In this document: positions 1 to 6,424 of the stretch, piece after piece
Layout of the letters: every line of letters begins with the position of its first letter
Position numbering within the stretch: the stretch's first letter is position 1
Assembly: GCA_002350065.1 (NCBI GenBank)
Contig: DEDQ01000052.1
Coordinates: 1-9,024 of the forward strand
Direction: 5' to 3'
DNA from: Ruminococcus flavefaciens
GTDB taxonomy: Bacteria > Bacillota > Clostridia > Oscillospirales > Ruminococcaceae
Length of the DNA: 9,024 nt
Program-made: the position numbers and the translations under genes
Notes under the pieces: generated by a model
What the model was told of the DNA's origin: nothing
The model's database searches: none
What the model saw: only the letters and a program-made list of their open reading frames with translations

Positions 1-1
1 A

Positions 2-415
2 TATAACGGCTATCACAGCGACATGACCCGTACAGTTTGCGTAGGCGAACCCAGCGACGAAATGAAAAAGGTCTACAGCATCGTCCTTGAAGCACAGGAA
101 GCGGCTCTGAATGCGGCTCACGGCGGCATGACGGGTCAGGAGCTCGACCTCATCGCCCGCAGCATCATAAGCAATGCCGGCTATGGCAGCTGTTTCGGAC
201 ATTCTCTCGGTCACGGCGTAGGTCTTGAGATACACGAGCGTCCGAATGCATCGCCGAATTCAGCGGCTATCCTCAACACCGGAGCAGTCGTAACAGTCGA
301 GCCGGGTATATATATTGCCGGAAAGTTCGGTGTGAGGATAGAAGACTTTGTCATTTTGACTGAAAATGGTTGCATAAATCTGACAAAAAGTGCAAAAAAT
401 ATAATATCTTTATAA
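2..415 (+). CDS. M24 family metallopeptidase (Xaa-Pro aminopeptidase/dipeptidase), C-terminal part
   Basis: This is the 3' end of a gene that begins before the window; 137 residues are visible, up to TAA at 413-415. It belongs to the pita-bread fold M24 metallopeptidases, cytosolic enzymes that cut the bond before proline using two metal ions. Four of the five expected metal ligands are visible: Asp in the stretch [10 protein letters not shown], His in [17 protein letters not shown], Glu in VTVEPGIYI and Glu in GVRIEDFV. The first Asp should lie just upstream of the window. Known family context: the order M24 peptidase, efp, CD1247-like protein is common in Clostridia, which fits. An ATG at 23 is internal to the catalytic domain and is not the start. 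Methionine aminopeptidase is less likely, because the SDMTRT and [10 protein letters not shown] pattern is typical of PepP/PepQ-like enzymes. The exact dipeptidase or aminopeptidase specificity cannot be told from this part. Confidence 0.9.
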   Translation, partial: YNGYHSDMTRTVCVGEPSDEMKKVYSIVLEAQEAALNAAHGGMTGQELDLIARSIISNAGYGSCFGHSLGHGVGLEIHERPNASPNSAAILNTGAVVTVEPGIYIAGKFGVRIEDFVILTENGCINLTKSAKNIISL

Positions 416-432
416 TATTATCGCTTTGGGTA

Positions 433-461
433 TTGCCAAAACTGCGAAAATGTGGTAAAAT
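433..461 (+). promoter_or_regulatory. Predicted sigma-A-type promoter of efp
   Basis: TTGCCA at 433-438 and TAAAAT at 456-461 are separated by 17 bases. A TG at 453-454 gives an extended -10 element. Transcription would start near 468, leaving a leader of about 34 bases before the efp start. The site lies between the peptidase stop and efp, so efp can be made independently of the gene upstream. Confidence 0.6.
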
Positions 462-501
462 ATTACATATAAGTTTATTGAAAAATACGGAGGTATTTAT
501 A

Positions 502-1059
502 ATGATTTCAGCAGGCGATTTCAGAAACGGCGTTACTTTTGAGCTCGACGGACAGGTAGTTCAGGTCATCGAGTTCCAGCACGTAAAACCCGGCAAGGGC
601 GCTGCTTTCGTTAGAACAAAGTATAAGAACGTAATTACAGGTTCAGTTGTTGAAACTTCCTTCAACCCTACAGCTAAGTTCCCCACAGCTTTCGTTGAGA
701 GAAGAGATATGCAGTACAGCTACAACGACGGCGACCTTTACTACTTCATGGATATGGAAACATACGAGCAGATCCCGATCAGCAAGTCTGTACTCGGCGA
801 CAGCTTCAAGTTCGTTAAGGAAGAGATGATGTGCAAGATCCTTTCTTACAAGGGCAACGTATTCGGCGTAGAGCCCCCCAACTTTGTTGAGCTCGTAGTT
901 ACACAGACAGATCCCGGCTTCAAGGGCGATACAGCTACAAACGCTACAAAGCCCGCTACTCTTGAGACAGGCGCTGAGATCAAGGTTCCGCTCTTCATCG
1001 ACGAAGGCGAGAAGATCCAGGTCGACACAAGAACAGGCGAGTATATGTCACGCGCATAA
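502..1059 (+). CDS. efp: Elongation factor P
   Basis: EF-P binds the ribosome between the P and E sites and helps form peptide bonds at proline runs. The protein is 185 residues, the usual length, with three beta-barrel domains: an N-terminal KOW-like domain (about 1-65) and two OB domains (about 66-127 and 130-185). The tip loop reads [13 protein letters not shown] and places Lys32 at the position that is modified in many bacteria. The C-terminal signature with [13 protein letters not shown] and [13 protein letters not shown] is intact. The ATG at 502 is chosen because GGAGG at 489-493 sits at the right distance and because the family starts with [10 protein letters not shown]. An in-frame ATG at 370 would add residues unrelated to EF-P and would overlap the peptidase gene. 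A promoter at 433-461 precedes it. No epmA/epmB-type or other modifying enzyme is in the window, so the modification state is unknown. Confidence 0.97.
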   Translation: MISAGDFRNGVTFELDGQVVQVIEFQHVKPGKGAAFVRTKYKNVITGSVVETSFNPTAKFPTAFVERRDMQYSYNDGDLYYFMDMETYEQIPISKSVLGDSFKFVKEEMMCKILSYKGNVFGVEPPNFVELVVTQTDPGFKGDTATNATKPATLETGAEIKVPLFIDEGEKIQVDTRTGEYMSRA

Positions 1060-1100
1060 TCACTGCATAATTTGATTTCCTTTCGGAAGGAGGAACTGAC

Positions 1101-1577
1101 ATGAAGCTTACAGAAAAAATGTCCTATTTACAGGGTCTTATCGACGGACTCGAAATAGATACCACAACAAAGGAAGGCAAGGCGCTCACACAGATGTCTG
1201 AGGTAATGTCCGAGCTTGTACTTTACGTTGAGGATCTCCAGTCACAGGTTGACGAGCTCACAGAGCTCTGCGATATCCTTGATGAGGATCTCGGGCAGGT
1301 AGAGGACGACCTCTACGATGACGACTACGACTGCGACGATTGCTATGACGACGACGAGGACGATGATGACGAGTATGAGTTCGACGAAGATGACGATGAG
1401 CTCTACGAGGTAACATGTCCCACCTGCGGCGATACTATCCTCATTGACGAGGGTATGATCGAAGAGGGTTCGATAAACTGTCCCAACTGCAACGAGCTTC
1501 TCGAGTTTGACTTCGACGGTCTTACTATCGAAGACTTTGAAGAGGCTGAGGAGCAGTCCGCTGAGGACAAGAAATAA
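1101..1577 (+). CDS. Acidic zinc-ribbon protein, CD1247-like N-terminal domain
   Basis: This 158-residue protein has three parts. Residues 1-60 form a predicted helical domain (MKLTEKMSYLQGLIDGL then LTQMSEVMSELVLYVEDLQ) like that of Clostridioides CD1247-type proteins, which are commonly found next to efp. Residues 61-103 are an almost continuous Asp/Glu/Tyr run with two cysteines (78 and 81). Residues 104-140 form a zinc ribbon with CPTC at 106-109 and CPNC at 127-130, followed by a second acidic tail. The start has the strong site AAGGAGG at 1087-1093, 7 bases before the ATG. The gene lies 41 bases after efp and probably shares its transcript, ending at the terminator at 1585-1618. The function is unknown. 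A role with RNA polymerase or the ribosome is only a guess, from the zinc ribbon and the acidic charge. Confidence 0.85.
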   Translation: MKLTEKMSYLQGLIDGLEIDTTTKEGKALTQMSEVMSELVLYVEDLQSQVDELTELCDILDEDLGQVEDDLYDDDYDCDDCYDDDEDDDDEYEFDEDDDELYEVTCPTCGDTILIDEGMIEEGSINCPNCNELLEFDFDGLTIEDFEEAEEQSAEDKK

Positions 1578-1584
1578 GATAATA

Positions 1585-1618
1585 ACGGACAGTCTGCTCA
1601 GGCTGTCCGTATTCTTTT
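1585..1618 (+). terminator. Intrinsic terminator after the efp / CD1247-like operon
   Basis: ACGGACAGTCT (1585-1595) pairs with AGGCTGTCCGT (1600-1610) through 11 base pairs, one of them a U-G wobble, around the four-base loop GCTC. The stem is followed by ATTCTTTT (1611-1618). It lies 7 bases past the stop of the CD1247-like gene. The next gene's ribosome binding site begins at 1619, so the terminator doubles as that gene's immediate leader. Confidence 0.85.
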
Positions 1619-1628
1619 AGGAGGAGCT

Positions 1629-1826
1629 ATGCTGAAAAGAACTCACGAATATGACGATATAATAAACAAACCGCGCCCCGACCAGTCGGAACGCGGAAAG
1701 ATATCTGATAAGCAGAGAGCTGAGCAGTTTGCGGCATTTGATGCTCTCAACAGCCCCGACGAGCGCCTTGACGACGCCGCAAAGGAGCTCTTCTGTGAAA
1801 AGAAAAAGCAGAAGAATGACGAGTAG
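1629..1826 (+). CDS. Small hypothetical protein, distant resemblance to clostridial YDDII / QFAPFAAL small proteins
   Basis: This is a 65-residue, very hydrophilic protein with no signal peptide or membrane segment. Two landmarks stand out: YDDIINKPRP at 8-17 and RAEQFAAFDAL at 30-40. From memory, clostridial small proteins often annotated as YolD-like and found near Y-family DNA polymerases have the arrangement YDDII - PRP - RAAQFAPFAALTGY. Here the Pro of the second motif is Ala, the GY is lost, and the C-terminus is short and lysine-rich (EKKKQKNDE). A near-perfect AGGAGGAG at 1619-1626 supports translation from the ATG at 1629. No promoter is visible between the upstream terminator and the start, so expression may depend on read-through. 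No Y-family polymerase gene is in the window. The family link is tentative; that the gene is real is more likely, given its ribosome binding site. Confidence 0.6.
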   Translation: MLKRTHEYDDIINKPRPDQSERGKISDKQRAEQFAAFDALNSPDERLDDAAKELFCEKKKQKNDE

Positions 1827-1827
1827 G

Positions 1828-2967
1828 TCACTGCGCGAGACCTGAGAATTTACGGTAATTCTCGTTGATATATTTCGTTATGCGGACGTAGTATTCCTCG
1901 CCGTAGGGGACAAAGAGATACGCCTCGTTCTGGAATTCCTCGCAGTTGTATTTCTCCTCGCCGAAGTAGTCCTTCGCCATGCAGTCGACGTCCTCGGGAT
2001 AGCACGGAGCGTCCTCGTCGGCGTAGAAATCGTAGTAGAAATCGGCGAAAGCCTGTCCCTCGTCAGTTAGTATCTCTTTGGTGAACTCGCCTCCGAGATA
2101 ATTCATGACAAACTTCCTGATATCGAGCTTTCCGGAACTTATATTTGCAAGCTCGTCTGCGAAGAAATCAGTGAATTCATCGTTTATCATTTCATGCTCG
2201 ATGCACCAGCGAATGAATGCGGCAATGTGATTTGCACCGTTTAATTCGTAGGTATCGAGCTGTTTTTCTGTCACCTTGCGGGAGTGTTCTTCAACTCTGT
2301 CGATAAGCTCGAAATCAGCCTCAGTTACAGCCGCACGGCGTTCAAGGTCGAGGACAGGGTCGAGCTCGCTGCCGAATCGGTCGAGCAGTGCATCGGTGCA
2401 TTTTTCGATCTTGTAGCGCATCTCGATGTCGTAGAGCGGTATGACCTGATAAAAGTTCACCTCTTCGTCGTTTTCGAGCGGACAGACCGAAGCCTTATCG
2501 CCGAATGCTGTTCCGAGCAGCAGCACTGCCGAGAGCTCGGTATCCTCCGAGAAGGGCTTGTTATAGTCAACGGAATGACCCCAGCCGAGCCATGTTTTAT
2601 TGCGGACGGGCAGGTGAGCGAGCCGGTTGAGGAGCTCTACCGGCCACATATTCTCCGGTTTGTCGTCGTCGAATTTCCAGTTTGGCGGCAGACATAACAC
2701 GAGCTCCGCACGTTCGAGCTTTTTATCAGCGAGCTCGCGCGGAGTGTTCATGCGGTATGCGCCGAATCCCATAGTCACGAGCGTGACGAAGTGGTTGTCG
2801 CTGTTCGGCGGTATAACGGCGATGTCGAGTTTTATCCCGACAGGGGAGGTATCACGGAAGACCTTGGGAAAATCTCCGTAATTCTCGGTTATGAAGTCTT
2901 CGAGCCGGTCAAGCTGCTCCTGTGTATAGAGTACGGGCGGAGATGTAAACATTTCCTGTTCGCTCAT
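1828..2967 (-). CDS. SUFU (suppressor of fused) domain protein, candidate immunity-type protein
   Basis: This 379-residue soluble protein has a bacterial SUFU domain at about residues 30-200. Family landmarks are visible in order: KLDIAVIPP (46-54), TLVTMGFGAYRMN (62-74), LERAELVLCLPP (84-95), TWLGWGHSVDYNKPF (125-139) and NFYQVIPLYDIEMRYK (171-186). Residues about 200-379 are an acidic, mostly helical extension with NHIAAFIRWCIEHEM at 246-260, a pattern I associate with other small immunity-like proteins. Known: bacterial SUFU proteins are often immunity proteins of polymorphic toxin systems. Inferred: this could be a solitary immunity protein, because no toxin gene is nearby. Its ATG overlaps the upstream gene's TGA as ATGA, and AAAGGGGG lies a few bases before it. 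It is the last gene of the minus-strand operon and ends one base from the convergent gene at 1629-1826. Confidence 0.85.
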   Translation of the reverse strand: MSEQEMFTSPPVLYTQEQLDRLEDFITENYGDFPKVFRDTSPVGIKLDIAVIPPNSDNHFVTLVTMGFGAYRMNTPRELADKKLERAELVLCLPPNWKFDDDKPENMWPVELLNRLAHLPVRNKTWLGWGHSVDYNKPFSEDTELSAVLLLGTAFGDKASVCPLENDEEVNFYQVIPLYDIEMRYKIEKCTDALLDRFGSELDPVLDLERRAAVTEADFELIDRVEEHSRKVTEKQLDTYELNGANHIAAFIRWCIEHEMINDEFTDFFADELANISSGKLDIRKFVMNYLGGEFTKEILTDEGQAFADFYYDFYADEDAPCYPEDVDCMAKDYFGEEKYNCEEFQNEAYLFVPYGEEYYVRITKYINENYRKFSGLAQ

Positions 2968-3620
2968 GGTGTCCCCCTTTCGTTATCTCCGGCGAGCCTG
3001 CTCACGATGAGCGAGAGGTCGTCGATTTTTTTATTCAGTGTTTTGTTCTCCGCGAGTACCTGCTCGAGGAGCCTATTTGTCTGTGCAAGAACAGCAGCTA
3101 AATCGCCGGAGGGAGCTTCCTCCCTGCGTGCGAGCATTTCCTTTTTGATGAGCTTTTCAAGTATATTCCGGAAGCTTACAAAGCATTCTGATATCTCGCC
3201 GCGTTCTGTCATAGCTTTAACGGTAGGACTTTTCTTGAAAAACTCGAACATGAAGCAGTCGTAAGCGTTGAGGAAGTCGAGACAGTCGTCCCTGCTGAAG
3301 CCTGAATTGCCGCCGTCGAGTGAGAATTTGCTGCGGTATTCGCTTATCTGCCTGATAAAGCGTTTGGCATCGGAGCTTACGCCCTCTGCTGCGAGGACGA
3401 GTGCTGCCGCGCTTTTATAGCATTCGCTGCGGTCATTGCGCGAATCCTCGAGAGCCGTAACTATCAGCGCGGAATCGAATATATTTGAAAGTGAGGAGAC
3501 TATTATAGGCGCAGGGTCGGGAGCTTCGGGGCTCAGGTCGGTCTGTGCGATGACAGCGGATGAGCGCTCGGTCTGCTCAACGATGCTCCTTACGAGCTCC
3601 TCTTCTGAAAGCATTCTCAT
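2964..3620 (-). CDS. Hypothetical protein with C-terminal coiled coil
   Basis: I do not recognise this 218-residue family. No signal peptide or membrane helix is visible. Residues 1-60 are helical and then low in structure, with a Pro-rich stretch (DLSPEAPDPAPII, 28-40). Residues 60-165 look all-helical. Residues about 173-210 form a heptad-like coiled coil rich in Leu (LAQTNRLLEQVLAENKTLNK), suggesting self-association or binding to a partner. The ATG at 3620 is favoured because GAGGTG lies 5 bases before it; a second in-frame ATG at 3614 is also possible. The HAD gene stops 4 bases upstream, inside this ribosome binding site. The TGA overlaps the SUFU gene's ATG, so the two are likely translated together and may act together. 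No enzymatic motif was found. Confidence 0.75.
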   Translation of the reverse strand: MRMLSEEELVRSIVEQTERSSAVIAQTDLSPEAPDPAPIIVSSLSNIFDSALIVTALEDSRNDRSECYKSAAALVLAAEGVSSDAKRFIRQISEYRSKFSLDGGNSGFSRDDCLDFLNAYDCFMFEFFKKSPTVKAMTERGEISECFVSFRNILEKLIKKEMLARREEAPSGDLAAVLAQTNRLLEQVLAENKTLNKKIDDLSLIVSRLAGDNERGTP

Positions 3621-3624
3621 ATTT

Positions 3625-4269
3625 TCACCTCAGTATGAAGCGCGGGATATCGTCAGCGGACTCGGCGATGAAGTCAGCTCCGGAAGCTCTGAGCTCTTCT
3701 GAGCCGCGGAAGCCCCATGCGCAGCCGATAGAGAAAAGTCCGGCATTTTTAGCGGTCTCTACATCTACATTGCTGTCTCCTATCATGAATACGGTATTGT
3801 TGCCGTCGGGTACCTCAGCCATTATCTCGCTGATAATAGCGGTATCCGGCTTTTTTGGACGCTCACTGCATCCGCCGAGTATCTTTATAAACTCAAATTC
3901 AGGGAGGAGCTCCTTAATTATTGTACGTGCGAAATCCTGCGGCTTATTCGTCGCAACTGCGAACTTTACGCCGTTGTCAGCGAGGAGCGTGAGAGCCTCT
4001 TTTATGCGCGGGTAGAGCTTGGTCTTATCGAGGTAGTGACTTCCGTAGTATTCGCGGAAGTACTCGTGGAGCTTTTCCGCATCGGCTTTTCTGTCATCTG
4101 GCAGAGCTCTTTCGCAGAGCTTCATCACGCCGTTTCCGACGAAATGCCTGTAGCTCTCATACGGGTGAGTGGGACAGCCGAGCTGCATAAGTCCGTGATT
4201 TGTGGCATCTGCAAGGTCGCAGAGCGTATCTGCGAGAGTGCCGTCGAGGTCGAATATTGCGATAATCAT
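3625..4269 (-). CDS. HAD-superfamily phosphatase, phosphoglycolate phosphatase-like
   Basis: This 214-residue cytosolic hydrolase has all four HAD motifs: FDLDGTLAD at 6-14 (nucleophile Asp7, acid/base Asp9), VATNK at 105-109 (Thr107), Lys140 in PKKPD, and GDSNVD at 164-169 (Asp165, Asp169). The helical cap lies between motifs I and II (about 15-85), as in Gph/PGMB-like subclass I enzymes. Length and the motif SNVDVETAKNAG fit phosphoglycolate phosphatase, but the substrate of this subfamily cannot be read from sequence; other small sugar phosphates or pyrophosphate are possible. It starts 9 bases after the tgt stop, and its ribosome binding site (AAGGAG, 4275-4280) overlaps that stop codon, so it is probably translationally coupled to tgt. 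A role in repairing damaged metabolites is a family-based guess only. Confidence 0.92.
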   Translation of the reverse strand: MIIAIFDLDGTLADTLCDLADATNHGLMQLGCPTHPYESYRHFVGNGVMKLCERALPDDRKADAEKLHEYFREYYGSHYLDKTKLYPRIKEALTLLADNGVKFAVATNKPQDFARTIIKELLPEFEFIKILGGCSERPKKPDTAIISEIMAEVPDGNNTVFMIGDSNVDVETAKNAGLFSIGCAWGFRGSEELRASGADFIAESADDIPRFILR

Positions 4270-4278
4270 AATAACTCC

Positions 4279-5418
<1,140 letters not shown>

Positions 5419-5425
5419 TTAAATA

Positions 5426-5851
5426 TTATTTGGTAGAGAGCATATCAGGTATCAGGAAAAGGAATACTGAACCGTATATGCTCAGAACAACGCCGTAGAC
5501 GATGTATACGGCAGTCATGAGTATCTTATAGCCCTTTGTGACAACAGTGCCGTTCTCGGTGTATTTGAACCTTGCAATGTGTGTGAGCAGACCGGAAGCG
5601 GTTCCGGTGAAAAGGGGAATGAATCCAATGAAGAAAACGGCGACCGCAGCGATGATATATCCAACGATTATGAACGGACCTGCGAATATCATTGCAAGCG
5701 CGCTCTCTGACGTTTTTTCAAGAGCTTCGTCGAGCTCTCCGAATACGCCGAATCCGGCGAATATAACGGAAATGCCGCCGATCATGGCAATGCCTGATAT
5801 GATCATGTTGATGATGTATTCTATAGTTATTCTTGTGCTTGAGTCTTTCAT
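5426..5851 (-). CDS. Small hydrophobic membrane protein, unknown function
   Basis: This 141-residue protein has a short polar N-terminus and hydrophobic stretches at about 12-37, 51-82 (long enough for two helices, with a Pro at 79) and 108-135, giving three to four membrane helices. A polar segment (FGELDEALEKTSESA, 37-51) separates the first two, and a charged loop (ARFKYTENGTVVTKGYK, 93-109) precedes the last. I recognise no family; it may be a general DUF4064-like small membrane protein, but this is not certain. AGGAGG at 5860-5865 lies 8 bases before the ATG. It is the first gene after the promoter at 5878-5906 and lies 16 bases before tgt. The position next to tgt is suggestive, but the sequence does not resemble the known queuosine-precursor transporters QueT or YhhQ as I remember them. 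Confidence 0.75.
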   Translation of the reverse strand: MKDSSTRITIEYIINMIISGIAMIGGISVIFAGFGVFGELDEALEKTSESALAMIFAGPFIIVGYIIAAVAVFFIGFIPLFTGTASGLLTHIARFKYTENGTVVTKGYKILMTAVYIVYGVVLSIYGSVFLFLIPDMLSTK

Positions 5852-5877
5852 GGTGTGTACCTCCTGTGTTTTTTTAT

Positions 5878-5906
5878 ATTATACATTGCATTCACAGGAA
5901 GTGCAA
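5878..5906 (-). promoter_or_regulatory. Promoter of the membrane protein - tgt - HAD - coiled coil - SUFU operon
   Basis: On the minus strand TTGCAC (5901-5906) and a perfect TATAAT (5878-5883) are separated by 17 bases. Transcription would begin near 5871, leaving a leader of only about 20 bases that carries little more than the AGGAGG ribosome binding site. The inverted repeat TTGCA (5886-5890) / TGCAA (5902-5906) overlaps the -35 box and most of the spacer and could be an operator. Confidence 0.75.
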
Positions 5907-5982
5907 GGTGAAAAGAGTAACAATGCAGGTTACAAATGTAATTATTTCTGCTGAACGTTCAAGAGAACGGTATCTTCAACGG

Positions 5983-6357
5983 TCATATTATATCATAAGG
6001 CTCAGCGGTATCGGGAGTGCGGAGTATCTTTCTTCCCGCAAATCCGATGAGTTTACCGTTTTCATCTCTGACCGCGACAACATAGGTATCAATATTTTTT
6101 TGGGTATCCCGACAGACGAATAACGTGTCATTTTCCTTGCTTTCCTTGAACAATTCCACGAGCATATTTATCTTGCTTTCGCCTTCGATAGAGGTAAGCG
6201 CCCTGAGCTGTCTGCCAACGAGGTCATATCCGCCGAATTTTTCAAATTCTTTTGCAGCGGCAGGGTTGATATAGACAATATGGCAGTCAATATCGCATAT
6301 AACAATAGGTTGTTTATCCGAATCAATATAGCTTTTGAAGTACGGTGTTAATTCCAT
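5983..6357 (-). CDS. Stand-alone PAS-domain protein
   Basis: This 124-residue soluble protein is essentially one PAS domain. The fold's start is visible as KQPIVICDIDCHIVYINPAAAKEF (residues 15-38), followed by DLVGRQLRAL (45-54), and it ends in the beta-strand pair DTYVVAVRDENGKLIGFAGRKI (90-111). PAS domains bind small ligands or cofactors, or mediate dimer contacts; no histidine kinase, GGDEF, DNA-binding or other output domain is fused, and none is encoded next to it. The ATG at 6357 has GAAGGGA about 9 bases upstream. The gene follows queA by 67 bases in the same direction and may be read from the same transcript. The ligand is unknown. Similar short PAS proteins seem common in Ruminococcaceae, but their role is not known to me. 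Confidence 0.82.
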   Translation of the reverse strand: MELTPYFKSYIDSDKQPIVICDIDCHIVYINPAAAKEFEKFGGYDLVGRQLRALTSIEGESKINMLVELFKESKENDTLFVCRDTQKNIDTYVVAVRDENGKLIGFAGRKILRTPDTAEPYDII

Positions 6358-6424
6358 AGTATATGTTCCCTTCTAAAAAATGTCATAATTCTCTGAATGC
6401 CTTTGAGAGGGAGAGAGCTGTTTT

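Noticed and set aside
191..196. Residues 191-196 of Tgt (GINQGS) instead of GIVQGG thought to be a defect
   Set aside because: The numbers are residues of the tgt product. E. coli Tgt has a closely similar stretch ending in QGS, so this is normal variation.
401..421. Inverted repeat ATAATAT / ATATTAT at the end of the peptidase gene as a terminator
   Set aside because: The seven-pair stem is A/T only and has no following U-tract, so it is unlikely to terminate transcription.
370..501. N-terminal extension of EF-P from an upstream in-frame ATG
   Set aside because: It overlaps the peptidase gene and contains the efp promoter. The added residues are unlike EF-P, and a strong ribosome site precedes the ATG at 502.
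5954..5970. Hairpin CGTTC / GAACG after the PAS gene as terminator on the minus strand
   Set aside because: The stem is five pairs and no U-tract follows it in the minus direction.
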